From the NCBI RefSeq assembly GCF_000196655.1, contig NC_014253.1, positions 1,505,423 to 1,569,422 on the forward strand: a stretch of 64,000 bases of DNA, written 5' to 3'. This DNA is from Methanohalobium evestigatum Z-7303. GTDB taxonomy: Archaea > Halobacteriota > Methanosarcinia > Methanosarcinales > Methanosarcinaceae. Each line of letters opens with the position of its first letter. Positions within the stretch are counted from its first letter, which is position 1. The notes beneath the pieces are model-generated. The model was not told where the DNA came from. It was given only the letters and a program-made list of their open reading frames with translations, and ran no database searches. The position numbers were made by a program, and so were the translations under genes. Of this stretch, positions 1 to 8,427 are shown in pieces.

Positions 1-60
1 TAACAGGATGAAAGCGATGATACAAATCTTTAAACGTTTAAAATCCACTTTATCAAACAT
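1..60 (-). CDS. 5' end of a membrane protein gene (partial)
   Basis: The first 20 codons of a minus-strand gene that runs off the left edge. The ATG at 58-60 follows a clear ribosome site (GGAGGA at 68-73, seven bases upstream). The peptide starts with a short charged stretch (MFDKVDFKRLK) and then turns hydrophobic (ICIIAFILL), as in an N-terminal membrane anchor. It lies 16 bp after the two ABC-2 permease genes in the same direction, so it is probably the next gene of that operon. Too little is visible to name a family. Confidence 0.6.
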   Translation of the reverse strand, partial: MFDKVDFKRLKICIIAFILL

Positions 61-76
61 CAACAAATCCTCCATA

Positions 77-1006
77 TTATAGTGTTATATCCTGTCTCAT
101 GAACATGATGAAAGATGCGAACAGGAGAATAATCGGTATTATCAGTATGGCTGTAATATCGGTCCAGAACGTGTTGAACCACTGGGCAAGTGTAAATTGT
201 GCATCAAGAATTCCATCTATCTCATATTGAACTCCTACTCCCAAGAAACTCATATCTGCTGTACCCTGAGTTATTTTACTGTAGTAGTGAAGGGGTGAAA
301 TCATAATCAGTTCAGAAGCCTTCAGATCGATGCCAGCCTTTGTCAATAGGTCAGAGAGTGTTTCCATAATCGAACCTGTAAATATACAGGTCAAAATCCA
401 AATAGCAACATTGTAAATAAGCGAATTTGTAGCTTCATACACTACTGTGGATATCAGAACAGCAATACCGGCATAGATAAGAGCATAAAACAGTGTGAAA
501 ACGGAAAACAATGCAATCCTTGTGATTTCCATTAAACTGACCTGGATACCCAGCATAGCAATCAATGTCCCGGACGATATAACAACTGTAGACATAATTA
601 CAAATGCAATCACGCCTGTTATTCCCAGTAATTTGCCTGCGATTATATTATCCCTAAAAACTGGATGAGTCAGTAAAACGTTCAAAGACCCTGATTTTCT
701 TTCCTTTATCACTGTATTGAATCCCAGTGCAATACCTATCAGTGGGATGAACCAGCCAACCTGTTCAATTAATCCTCCGAATACGGATAACAATATGAAA
801 TCTTCATACAGGCCATACTTCAGGCTAGTGTCCAGTATAACACTCCGATATGAAAATGTGAAAATGATTAGCAAGTAAGTTGCAGTCAGTAACAGAAACA
901 TGGAATTTGTGACGTTGTCTGCAAACTCTTTCTGTGCAACAAAGAGTATATTTCTTAGACCTATTCCTTTATTGTCTCCAGATTCGCTGTTCATATCATT
1001 CCCCAT
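77..1006 (-). CDS. ABC-2 type transporter permease (downstream sister)
   Basis: A 309-residue integral membrane protein with about six hydrophobic segments, of the ABC-2/NosY-like permease type. After a short cytoplasmic start it has the family-typical stretch VAQKEFADN (about residues 23-31) and a first membrane helix. The central loop KERKSGSLNVLLTHPVFRDNIIAGK is the usual ABC-2 'coupling' region before helix 3. The protein ends in a hydrophobic helix followed by FMRQDITL. It is a diverged duplicate of the gene just upstream, sharing the QKEFADN, LTHPV-RDNI and RQDI motifs. Its ATG overlaps the end of that gene by 11 bp, so the two are translationally coupled and may form a heterodimer. No ATPase gene is visible in the window; it may lie to the left. 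The substrate is unknown. Confidence 0.85.
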   Translation of the reverse strand: MGNDMNSESGDNKGIGLRNILFVAQKEFADNVTNSMFLLLTATYLLIIFTFSYRSVILDTSLKYGLYEDFILLSVFGGLIEQVGWFIPLIGIALGFNTVIKERKSGSLNVLLTHPVFRDNIIAGKLLGITGVIAFVIMSTVVISSGTLIAMLGIQVSLMEITRIALFSVFTLFYALIYAGIAVLISTVVYEATNSLIYNVAIWILTCIFTGSIMETLSDLLTKAGIDLKASELIMISPLHYYSKITQGTADMSFLGVGVQYEIDGILDAQFTLAQWFNTFWTDITAILIIPIILLFASFIMFMRQDITL

Positions 1007-1925
1007 TTATATCCTGACGTAAAAAACTGATATACGACATTATAAGCAAAATCAAGGGCGTGACAGTAAGAACCAGTATATTTTCCCAGTACTCTTCCAA
1101 CCACTGGATAAGTGTATAGCGGTTATCAAACAATTTAAGAGTATTTTTTACAATTTTACCTCTTGAAACACCACCCGTTGTTAAACCCGGTTGATCTTGA
1201 ACAGGCTTTGCATAATGGTAAACCGGTGATAATTTCGTCAATTGTTCATTAAGGTCCAATACTTCATCATTATTATTCAGGTACATCGGTGATTGACCGG
1301 TGACAGCACTTGCTATCATCACTACAATGGCGCTGTATATCACACATAGTACAAGCCATGTACAGATGCCGTAAATCAAAGATTTGATTTCACTGTTTAC
1401 AGATGTAGATATGAATATACCAAGTGCCAGGAAAATTGACATGTAGAGATACGTAAGAATCGCGAATATCAGTGTCCTCTCCAGTTCAAACCAGCCCACT
1501 TTCATTCCTGAAATTATAATATTCGTTCCTACCGAGGATACAACCGATATGAATACCACAAATAACAGTGTAATCATCGCACCTGATATCTTTCCTGTGA
1601 TAATGTTGTCCCTGTATACCGGGTGGGTCAGAAAGATGTTCAACGACGCAGATTTTTTTTCTTTAACAACACTGTCAAATCCAAGTGCAAATCCCAACAA
1701 CGGCAGGAAGATTGCTATAGTTTGTGTGACAGTTAGAAATCCTGCTAAAAATGAGAAGTTACTAACATTGATTACAGAGTTTACAGAGTTATAACTGGAT
1801 GAGAAAACAACCAGTGTGAACACAATGACCATCAGGATAAACCTTGGGCTCCACAGGTTATCTGCAAATTCTTTCTGTGCAATAACAAATGTATTTTTCA
1901 GATTTTGCACCATCATACCACTCAA
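996..1925 (-). CDS. ABC-2 type transporter permease (upstream sister)
   Basis: A 309-residue multi-span membrane protein paralogous to the following gene. Both carry an N-terminal AQKEFADN motif, a hydrophobic segment and the loop VKEKKSASLNIFLTHPVYRDNIITGK, and both end in RQDI. It has an insertion after helix 5 (about residues 210-265, polar, with YHYAKPVQDQ) that probably faces outside. The longest frame opens with TTG at 1925. Two ATG codons at 1914-1916 and 1911-1913 are equally good starts and would shorten the product by three or four residues. It begins only a few bases after the beta-propeller gene, so the order is propeller, permease, permease, further membrane protein. The coupling suggests an exporter working with the secreted propeller protein; this is inference. 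Confidence 0.85.
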   Translation of the reverse strand: MSGMMVQNLKNTFVIAQKEFADNLWSPRFILMVIVFTLVVFSSSYNSVNSVINVSNFSFLAGFLTVTQTIAIFLPLLGFALGFDSVVKEKKSASLNIFLTHPVYRDNIITGKISGAMITLLFVVFISVVSSVGTNIIISGMKVGWFELERTLIFAILTYLYMSIFLALGIFISTSVNSEIKSLIYGICTWLVLCVIYSAIVVMIASAVTGQSPMYLNNNDEVLDLNEQLTKLSPVYHYAKPVQDQPGLTTGGVSRGKIVKNTLKLFDNRYTLIQWLEEYWENILVLTVTPLILLIMSYISFLRQDINGE

Positions 1926-1932
1926 AATAAAG

Positions 1933-3819
1933 TTATTTTTTGAACTTCAGGTAGCCATAAAATGCTAAGAAGGTCAATCCCACAAGTACCACTATAAACA
2001 ATAGTTTACCATACAATCCGGGATTATCTGTTTCATTTTTATCAGACACTGAATTATCAATCCTACTTCCAACCTTATCCACTATACTTTTGCCGCCTAT
2101 TGACACCTTATGACTGGCGTTAATGTATCCAACTTTTACGGCTTTTAACCGGTAGCTTCCGTTATTTTTAAACTGATGGGATAATACTCCTTCTGAGTTC
2201 GTTCTTCCGATATTTTCTCCATTTGAATATACTGTAGCATTACCAACACTACCGGAAACTGCTTTAACTGAAATTTTAACCGAACTATTGGTTGTTAATT
2301 CATTATCAACATCTATTCGCATGGGTTTACCATAACCGGAAATTTCCATAATCTGGTTATGATATACTTGTTTGGACCTTTTTTGACTGTAAGTCCTTGT
2401 AAACAGATAACGACCCGTAGGGTTCCAGTTAATCTTTTCAATATGGCTGCCATTGACAGATGTATTGCTCTCTGATTTTGTAGATGCATTAACCATGACG
2501 AGCTTGTTGGTATCGTTTTCAGTTACAACTTCAAGAAGTAAATCATCACCGCACCATTCAAAACCTTGTGGATTTATTTTCCAGTCTTTTTTATTTGAAC
2601 CGTCAGTATCCATCAGTGTGAATTTATTTATATAACCATTCGTCTTATAATTAAGTCCTGTCTGTTCCTCTACAAATACAAACTCACCTGTAGGATCGAC
2701 AAAACTATGGTCACTATATGAGTAATCTATACCACTTTCATTGGTGCTGTTATACAATAGTGTTTTATTTCTACTGTTTACAGATATAGAATAGAGGTTA
2801 TCTTCAGGAGAATATTCAGTGTATAAAAGTTTCTCACTATCCAACCACTCCACCAAAATACCGCCATGGAGTGTGGTTAGTTTATATGGTCTGCCGTTTA
2901 CTACATTTATATCTATGACGTATACGTCTTTGACATTGTTATCTTCTATCTTACTAAAAGCAAGTTTTCTACCATCAGGACTCCATAGTGGGTTATGGAT
3001 GGATGAGTTTTTTGTGGAAAATATGTTTCTAAGGTTTCCATTATCCAGGTTATATACAAAAGCACTTTCGTTTCCCTTATCTTCACCTAAAAAAGCTATT
3101 TTATTTCCTTTAGGTGACCATGTGATATCTTCGGGGTTATATTGTGTAATGGGAAATCTTCGCGTAATATTTCGTGTCAAATCTAATAGATAACATTTTG
3201 GACCTTCACCTTTTTTGTATCCTCTGTATAACAAATAACTTCCATCAGGAGACCATTTTTTTATAAAATCTATTTTATTAGATATAAAAGATCCCTTCTC
3301 AATCGTATTCAAATTGTCTGCATCAACAATTAAAAATTCACCTAAGATATTTCCATTCTTAGCAAGTTCTTCTGATGTATAGGTAAATACATCTCCATCA
3401 GGGCTCCATGATGGGAGTCCTATTAATTTATCATTACCCACTTTACGTGTATAGGGTGTACATTCCCCCCATGCTATTCGTTTTATATCAAAACCGTCAG
3501 CCTCCATCAGGTATAATGCCTTTATTTCACTTCTTGTGGTTGCTTCAGGTTTATTTTTAGCATGCACTGTAAGTCTGGTAAGTAACAATGCACGAGTTCC
3601 GTCAGGAGACCAGTGAACATACATGTCTGGATCTCCATCCACCTCAAGACGACTCTCGTTTACAAGGTCAAGGGTGTCGTTGCCCAATGTCTCATCAAGG
3701 TCAGATTTTATCGATACATTCATCGAATCTGTATTATTACCTGCACAAACCGGCTGAATGAATGCTATTGACAAACTCAACACGATAACCAACAATGTTA
3801 ATTTCAACTTTTTACGCAT
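1933..3819 (-). CDS. Secreted, membrane-anchored TolB/WD40-like beta-propeller protein
   Basis: A 628-residue surface protein. It has an N-terminal signal peptide (charged MRKKLK, hydrophobic core, cleavage near CAG at about residue 27). Then come repeated propeller blades marked by W-S-P-D-G or close variants (VHWSPDGTR, PSWSPDGDV, KKWSPDGSY, ITWSPKGNK, PLWSPDGRK, INWNPTGRY), typical of TolB/PD40 repeats. An Ig-like or PEGA-type segment follows (about residues 500-575, with SVKAVSGSVGNATVYSNG). A single C-terminal membrane helix (LLFIVVLVGLTFLAFYGYL) ends in KFKK. The ATG at 3819 sits just after a GAGGGG ribosome site. It is the first gene of an operon with two ABC-2 permeases, which suggests a surface receptor or accessory protein. 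The binding partner is unknown. Confidence 0.82.
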   Translation of the reverse strand: MRKKLKLTLLVIVLSLSIAFIQPVCAGNNTDSMNVSIKSDLDETLGNDTLDLVNESRLEVDGDPDMYVHWSPDGTRALLLTRLTVHAKNKPEATTRSEIKALYLMEADGFDIKRIAWGECTPYTRKVGNDKLIGLPSWSPDGDVFTYTSEELAKNGNILGEFLIVDADNLNTIEKGSFISNKIDFIKKWSPDGSYLLYRGYKKGEGPKCYLLDLTRNITRRFPITQYNPEDITWSPKGNKIAFLGEDKGNESAFVYNLDNGNLRNIFSTKNSSIHNPLWSPDGRKLAFSKIEDNNVKDVYVIDINVVNGRPYKLTTLHGGILVEWLDSEKLLYTEYSPEDNLYSISVNSRNKTLLYNSTNESGIDYSYSDHSFVDPTGEFVFVEEQTGLNYKTNGYINKFTLMDTDGSNKKDWKINPQGFEWCGDDLLLEVVTENDTNKLVMVNASTKSESNTSVNGSHIEKINWNPTGRYLFTRTYSQKRSKQVYHNQIMEISGYGKPMRIDVDNELTTNSSVKISVKAVSGSVGNATVYSNGENIGRTNSEGVLSHQFKNNGSYRLKAVKVGYINASHKVSIGGKSIVDKVGSRIDNSVSDKNETDNPGLYGKLLFIVVLVGLTFLAFYGYLKFKK

Positions 3820-3847
3820 TCAACCCCTCTGATTGTAAAAAATAAAT

Positions 3848-3869
3848 GGGGTCTAAAAATTTAGACCCC
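3848..3869 (-). terminator. Hairpin terminator between secreted-protein gene and propeller operon
   Basis: A perfect 10-bp inverted repeat (GGGGTCTAAA at 3848-3857, TTTAGACCCC at 3860-3869) with a 2-base loop. On the minus strand it is followed by ATTTATTTTTT, as in an intrinsic terminator. It would end the transcript of the small secreted protein before the propeller operon begins. Confidence 0.7.
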
Positions 3870-3880
3870 TTCCTATAGGT

Positions 3881-4300
3881 TTAACTACATTTATCAGTGT
3901 CCATACCTGCAACAAATTCGTAGTTTGCACCCCAGTCTCCATTAATTTCAATTCTTGGCCAGGAGCCATCTAAACTGTTAGCATATCGGTCTGTGCTGCT
4001 ATCTGTAATATGTGCTTCGATATCACCTTCGTATTCGTCATGCAAATACATTTCACCGTTATAATCATTGGTGAATGTATAGTCCAGATCAATTTCTGCG
4101 CAATCTCCTCCAGATCCATCAAATTTGAACCAGTCGTCTCCTGTTCCTTTTTCGTACTCTCCGAAGTAACCTAAGCGGTCTTCAGGTACATTTATCTCTA
4201 CAGCACCTGAATATGTATCTCCTCCAGCAGCCATAGATGTTCCCATGGTCGCTAGCAATACGAACAGCACAGATATTCCTATTTTTGCTATACCTTTCAT
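3881..4300 (-). CDS. Small secreted protein, beta-rich
   Basis: About 139 residues. An N-terminal signal peptide (MKGIAKIGISVLFVLLATMGTSMAAG) is followed by an acidic, aromatic domain with the look of a secreted beta-sandwich: SGAVEINVPEDRLGYFGEYEKGTGDDWFKF resembles pre-peptidase C-terminal-like domains. It ends in a lone Cys-Ser, with a second Cys in the middle (GGDCAEID) that could form a disulfide. A GTG at 4309 would add three residues, but the ATG at 4298-4300 has the better distance to the GAGGTG ribosome site. It is divergent from a similar secreted-protein gene at 4612, across a palindrome. I do not recognise a named family. Confidence 0.7.
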   Translation of the reverse strand: MKGIAKIGISVLFVLLATMGTSMAAGGDTYSGAVEINVPEDRLGYFGEYEKGTGDDWFKFDGSGGDCAEIDLDYTFTNDYNGEMYLHDEYEGDIEAHITDSSTDRYANSLDGSWPRIEINGDWGANYEFVAGMDTDKCS

Positions 4301-4309
4301 ATTGTTCAC

Positions 4310-4611
4310 CTCTTGGTTTTACTTTTGTAGTCCAAGAGGCAAGATTAGGCAACGAATTATATGCCAAACCTTGCCCCCAGACAACCTTTTGTTGGTATAT
4401 ATTGATACAATAACTCGCCCCAGATTAGATTGTATCTTGAGAACATCTTTTTTCGATGTTCTCGAACCAATCTAATGCACTTACATTATAAATAATTTAT
4501 AACCAATCTGTCAAACTGTTACGAACTATTAGATACTCAGTTTGATGGAATGGTCAGAAAAAATAAATAAAGCGATTTTTATTTGTTTTATTAACAGATT
4601 AATTTGCGGGA
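4310..4611. promoter_or_regulatory. Divergent promoter region with a shared nested palindrome
   Basis: This 302-bp spacer separates two divergent secreted-protein genes. A nested inverted repeat spans 4424-4476. The outer arms are ATTAGATTG (4424-4432) and CAATCTAAT (4468-4476); the inner arms are GAGAACATC (4439-4447) and GATGTTCTC (4455-4463). TATA-like boxes flank it on both sides: TATATA around 4396-4402 for the leftward gene and TTATAAATAA around 4486-4496 for the rightward gene. No T-run follows either side, so it looks like an operator or structured site rather than a terminator. Confidence 0.6.
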
Positions 4612-5070
4612 GTGATGAAATTGTTTAGGAAGATATGTATACTCACACTTGTCTTGCTGTTAACTGTATCGTTTGCTACTGCAACAACAAATGGAGATAA
4701 TGAATCAATTATAACAAAAGAAGATGGTTATATTGTTAAACCAGCAGAGGACACCGAAACCAGTGTAGGTATTATGACAGTTTCTGATTCAATTTCACAG
4801 GGAGAAACTGATTGGCATAATAAATATGTAGAAGATGGGTCCACTATATTAAACGTTGATCTGAATTGGGGAGATGTGGATGATTCATTAAAACTCACTA
4901 TTTATACAGCCGATGGTCATAAACTAGGACCTTATTATGACAGCGATGACGGAACTATAGATGGCAGGATAAATCTTGATGTTGAAAATCCAAATGGATT
5001 AGCCTCTGGAAACTGGAAATATAAAGTGTATGGGCAACAAGTTGATGGAACAGAAGACTATACGATCTGA
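4612..5070 (+). CDS. Small secreted protein paired with a membrane-anchored HTH regulator
   Basis: 152 residues with a signal peptide (KLFRKICILTLVLLLTVSFATA, cleaved near residue 25). A beta-rich domain follows with the motif QGETDWHNKYV, a repeated NWGDVDDSLKLTIYTADG element and the ending GNWKYKVYG...DYTI. Similar small secreted proteins next to winged-helix genes are, from memory, common in Methanosarcina genomes. The stop codon at 5068-5070 is one base before the ATG of the regulator at 5072, so the two are almost certainly co-translated. It may be the extracellular sensor or cargo linked to that regulator; this is inference. Confidence 0.75.
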   Translation: MMKLFRKICILTLVLLLTVSFATATTNGDNESIITKEDGYIVKPAEDTETSVGIMTVSDSISQGETDWHNKYVEDGSTILNVDLNWGDVDDSLKLTIYTADGHKLGPYYDSDDGTIDGRINLDVENPNGLASGNWKYKVYGQQVDGTEDYTI

Positions 5071-5071
5071 T

Positions 5072-5800
5072 ATGATTATGCAAAAAGTAATACTAATTTT
5101 CATTTTTATTCTTATATTCACCAATCCAGCATTTGCAGAAGATGGGGGCTATGAAGTAACACCTCATGATGAAAACATCGAAGGTCAAGAAGGTGTGGAT
5201 ACGAGTGGTGCAGACAAAACTATTACGTTTTGGGATTTACCTTTATGGATCCAAATTGCCCACATTTCAGGGATTATAATTACTTTTTTGAGCGGAGTTA
5301 AACTGCTGCCGTTTATACTAAGTATAATAAAAGACCTGTTCAGCAACAAAAACCGTAGAAGAATCTACAACTATATAGTTAATAACCCTGGTTGTAGTAT
5401 AGCTGACATATCAAGTAATCTGGCTATAAGCAGGGGTACCGTGAGATATCATGTTAGACTGCTCGAAACCATGGAAAAAATCAGGTTGATAAAATCAGAC
5501 AAATACACACTGGCTATCCAAAATTCAGATACATTCAATGATATCGAAAAAACGATTATCCCACATCTTAAGAATGAAACAAGTAAACAGCTGTTGAAAT
5601 CGATAAAAGAACAACCCGGTATAACAAATCAGGAACTTTTACATAAACATTCATTGAACAAAGGAACCATAAATTGGCATATTAAGAAATTCCACAATGA
5701 TGATATAATTACTTTTGAAAGTAGTGGGAAGTACAAAAAATATTTTTTGAATCCATATATTGAGCAGGCTGTTCCTGATGATCTTATCAGATCATTATAA
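5072..5800 (+). CDS. Membrane-anchored winged-helix transcriptional regulator
   Basis: About 242 residues from the ATG at 5072, chosen because it directly follows the upstream stop; an in-frame ATG at 5030 would overlap that gene and spoil the signal peptide. The order is: signal peptide or first membrane segment (VILIFIFILIFTNPAFA), a short acidic outside segment, a membrane helix (about residues 58-85, WIQIAHISGIIITFLSGVKLLPF), then two cytoplasmic winged-helix units. The first has IYNYIVNNPGCSIADISSNLAISRGTVRYHVRLL; the second has PGITNQELLHKHSLNKGTINWHIKKF. This is the layout of archaeal one-component regulators that stay in the membrane while binding DNA. Its likely target is the palindrome at 4424-4476. 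Confidence 0.8.
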   Translation: MIMQKVILIFIFILIFTNPAFAEDGGYEVTPHDENIEGQEGVDTSGADKTITFWDLPLWIQIAHISGIIITFLSGVKLLPFILSIIKDLFSNKNRRRIYNYIVNNPGCSIADISSNLAISRGTVRYHVRLLETMEKIRLIKSDKYTLAIQNSDTFNDIEKTIIPHLKNETSKQLLKSIKEQPGITNQELLHKHSLNKGTINWHIKKFHNDDIITFESSGKYKKYFLNPYIEQAVPDDLIRSL

Positions 5801-5957
5801 TCATTTAGAGTCAAATGACACCAAACGGTATTGTCCAAAAAGTCCGTCTGCACAAAAAGTATAACATTAAATTTTCAATGATTAATCAATATATGGAAAC
5901 CAGATATAAGATAAAAATATTAAAAAGTTATTTTATAATTCCTATTGGTGGTACTGG

Positions 5958-6143
5958 ATGTATAAAATCAATGGTTACGAAGCGGAAAAAGTTGAGTCGG
6001 TTACATTTTCTAGCTTGAATCTGAGAGAGAATTATATTGAAGAAATACTAAGACTTAATATCGATATGCTCTGTGATGATGAAGAATTAAGGTTTTTTCA
6101 AAACAATGTTTCAATGAAGCGTAGACTTTTTATCTTGTTTTAA
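5958..6143 (+). pseudogene. N-terminal remnant, DUF91/NucS-like or related protein
   Basis: A 61-residue frame that starts MYKINGYEAEKVESVTFSSL and continues LRENYIEEILRLNIDMLCDDEE. From memory, this start resembles nuclease-like DUF91 proteins, whose N-terminus has a Tyr-Lys-Ile strand, a Thr-Phe-x-x-Leu turn and a Leu-Arg-Glu helix. After that the frame becomes basic and stops. A related reading frame (MTPNGIVQK...) lies just upstream at 5815 in another phase. I read this as gene debris beside the transposase, not a working protein. The family match is tentative. Confidence 0.35.
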
Positions 6144-6517
6144 TCTTAAATAGGATTTATTGTTACTGATTTTAAAGTTTGCATTAATATTTGTCCAACC
6201 GAACCTAATTTATTAAAATTCTAATAACTGATCTATGTATTAATTTGATCATAGTTTCGGAATACCGAAAAATCGTCCTGAAAATTTTTATATTAAACAT
6301 ATAGAATATATTTAGTGGAGAGGAGAGATTATTAAAAAAGCTTAGGAGGCAAAAAATAAGCTGGAGGTGATTAAACAAGCAAAGTAATAAACAAAAAGAC
6401 AGAAAGAGCCCAAATTTACTAGATTAAAATAGTCTAGTTGTATAGATAGACGAACATATAACCAGCAACAAAGAGACTGCTATAATAAAAAACAGCAGTA
6501 TTGAGGAGGAGAGAAAT

Positions 6518-6607
6518 ATGAACAAAAGAAACTATCGAGATAAATTCAAGGAGAAACGAATTAATGTTAGAAGATTCGAATATTTACGTATTAAACACAT
6601 GGAATAA
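6518..6607 (+). CDS. Short frame with strong ribosome site overlapping the transposase start
   Basis: 29 residues, MNKRNYRDKFKEKRINVRRF and on. It has the best ribosome site of the region (GAGGAGGAGAG at 6503-6513) and is highly basic. It ends at a TAA just before an A-rich run (6602-6635), where the transposase frame continues. The transposase frame's own ATG at 6564 lies inside this frame and has only GGAG about ten bases upstream. This may be the true N-terminus joined by frameshifting, a leader peptide that couples translation, or a mutation. Confidence 0.4.
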   Translation: MNKRNYRDKFKEKRINVRRFEYLRIKHME

Positions 6608-8018
6608 AAGAAAAAAAGAAAAAGAAAAGGATCAGGGAAAGATAACAACTGGTTCAAATAAACTCGATGAAGAAAGTTCAGCAAAATCAATCGAAAGTAA
6701 TGAACCAGAAAAGCAAAGTGTATCGGGTATAACTCTACCAAAGAGACTACCAGATCAAATAAGGAAACTACGTGGTTTGTTGATTGCAAAAAGGGGGAGT
6801 ATTAAGCGAAACCACAAGGTTTGGACAGTTAAAGGTGACCAGAATAAGGAGTATCAAGTCAAGTTTGATAAAATGAAAGGTTTCAGTTGTAACTGTCCTG
6901 ATTCTGAACACCGAATAACATGTTGTAAACATGTATACGCAGTAGAAGCTTTCGAAGATGGTTCTGAACTTCCACCTAAAGATGAACTGTCTAGTAAACT
7001 CAGAGAACTTGAAGAGCAGCATGAAGAGGCTTCAAAATTTACTCAGAATTGGTCTGCATATAACACATACCAATGCACAGAAAAAGAAGCGCTGTACAAA
7101 ATCCTTGATGAAATATGTGAATTTCTTCCAGAATATCAACAAGGAAATGGAAGGCCAAAAACACCGCCAAAAGATTCTACCTTTTGTTCGGTGGCAAAAG
7201 TATATAGTATGCTGTCTGGAAGGCGGTTTGACACAGATGTAAGATACCTTCATGAAAAAGGATACATCCAATCACACGTCCATTATAATACAATATTAAA
7301 TTGTATGAAAAGTAGTGAACTGGAGAGTTGGCTTCAGTACTTAATCGACATTACTGGCCTTCCTTTCGTCAATGTAGAAAACATATTTGCAGTCGATTCT
7401 AGCGGTTTTTCTACATCAGTCACAGATACCTGGTATGAACATAAATATCAGGTAAAAAAGGATGAAAGAATATGGATGAAATGTCACATAATGGCAGGTT
7501 TGGATTCAAAAATCATAACTGCCGCTAAAGTGACTCAACACAGAGTAAATGATAATATACCATTCAGTGATTTGATATATAGAACAGCAGAGCGTTTCAA
7601 TATTGAAGAGATTTCAGCTGACAAAGCCTATAGTTCTAAATCAAACATAGAACTGATACGCAAATTGGGTGCCGAACCATTCATCCCATTCAAAAATAAT
7701 CTTACAGGGAAATCAAGAGGCGTATCTGAATGGGCTGAAGAATATCGGAAATTCGTTAATAACAAAGCTGAATTCTCTAAGCATTTCGGGAACCGTAACA
7801 AGGTAGAATCCGTTTTTAATATGATGAAATCGAAATTTGGTGTTCAACTAAAAAGTAGAGATGAGCAAGCATTGATAAACGAAGTGCTTTGTAAAGTTCT
7901 CTGTCACAACATCTGTGTACTGATACATGAAGTTAATGAAAACAATGTCGAACTCCAACCAATGTATCAGTATGGAATTATGGACAATAAAGAAGGAGGT
8001 GTTTGTGCAAGTGATTAA
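6564..8018 (+). CDS. DDE transposase with N-terminal SWIM zinc finger
   Basis: 484 residues. A lysine-rich start is followed by a SWIM-type zinc finger (about residues 100-130, FSCNCPDSEHRITCCKHVYAV, pattern C-x-C...C-x-H). An IS4/IS5-like DDE catalytic core follows: first Asp in IFAVDSSGFS (about residue 275), second in ISADKAYSS (about 352) and Glu in NRNKVESVFNMMKSKFG (about 420). The catalytic triad is present and the frame is open, so it could be active. The N-terminal frame arrangement is unusual (see the entry at 6518). The ends of the element could not be set: no long terminal inverted repeat was found by eye. Confidence 0.8.
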   Translation: MLEDSNIYVLNTWNKRKKEKEKDQGKITTGSNKLDEESSAKSIESNEPEKQSVSGITLPKRLPDQIRKLRGLLIAKRGSIKRNHKVWTVKGDQNKEYQVKFDKMKGFSCNCPDSEHRITCCKHVYAVEAFEDGSELPPKDELSSKLRELEEQHEEASKFTQNWSAYNTYQCTEKEALYKILDEICEFLPEYQQGNGRPKTPPKDSTFCSVAKVYSMLSGRRFDTDVRYLHEKGYIQSHVHYNTILNCMKSSELESWLQYLIDITGLPFVNVENIFAVDSSGFSTSVTDTWYEHKYQVKKDERIWMKCHIMAGLDSKIITAAKVTQHRVNDNIPFSDLIYRTAERFNIEEISADKAYSSKSNIELIRKLGAEPFIPFKNNLTGKSRGVSEWAEEYRKFVNNKAEFSKHFGNRNKVESVFNMMKSKFGVQLKSRDEQALINEVLCKVLCHNICVLIHEVNENNVELQPMYQYGIMDNKEGGVCASD

Positions 8019-8427
8019 ATAGTAAATAAACATAAAAAGAATCTTCAGGTTATCCATTACTATATAATTAATTTTTTTATTTTTTAATTATTTTCTAAAG
8101 ATTAAGGTTGATAACTACTTTTTATATAATTAGTTAAAAATTAGATTTTAAGGCTATGTGTCAGGGTTATTCATTTGACATTTTTTTGTGCAAATAGTAC
8201 ATGAAACGGAAGCCTAATTCCTTAGAGCAAATGCACAAAAAGTGATTAGTTTGCACAAAAAATATAGGGGTTTTTGGGCAAAGCCTTATGAAATTTATTA
8301 TATTATATAATATGATAAAAAATAAAAAGGTAACCTATTAACAAATTCAAAAATAAAAAATTAAAAACAATGCTTGAGTAAAGACATTGAAACTAATAAA
8401 TTAGTAGTTAGTTTTATTCCATTGAAT
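8019..8427. other. AT-rich spacer, probable right flank of the transposase element
   Basis: No gene seen. The spacer is very AT-rich with T-runs at 8069-8090. It holds several copies of TGCACAAAAA (8232, 8252, and inverted near 8183); the same 12-mer TGCACAAAAAGT also occurs left of the transposase at 5849. GTCAAATGA at 5812 recurs in inverted form at 8171-8179. These may be remnants of element ends. Confidence 0.3.

Noticed and set aside
1549-1794. Plus-strand frames inside the ABC permease and propeller genes
   Set aside because: They lie opposite genes with clear homology, show no ribosome sites and have shadow-like composition.
5812-8179. GTCAAATGA pair as terminal inverted repeats of the transposase element
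   Set aside because: Only nine bases match and neither end continues the match; the pair is 0.7 kb outside the left of the gene, so it is noted but not used as boundaries.
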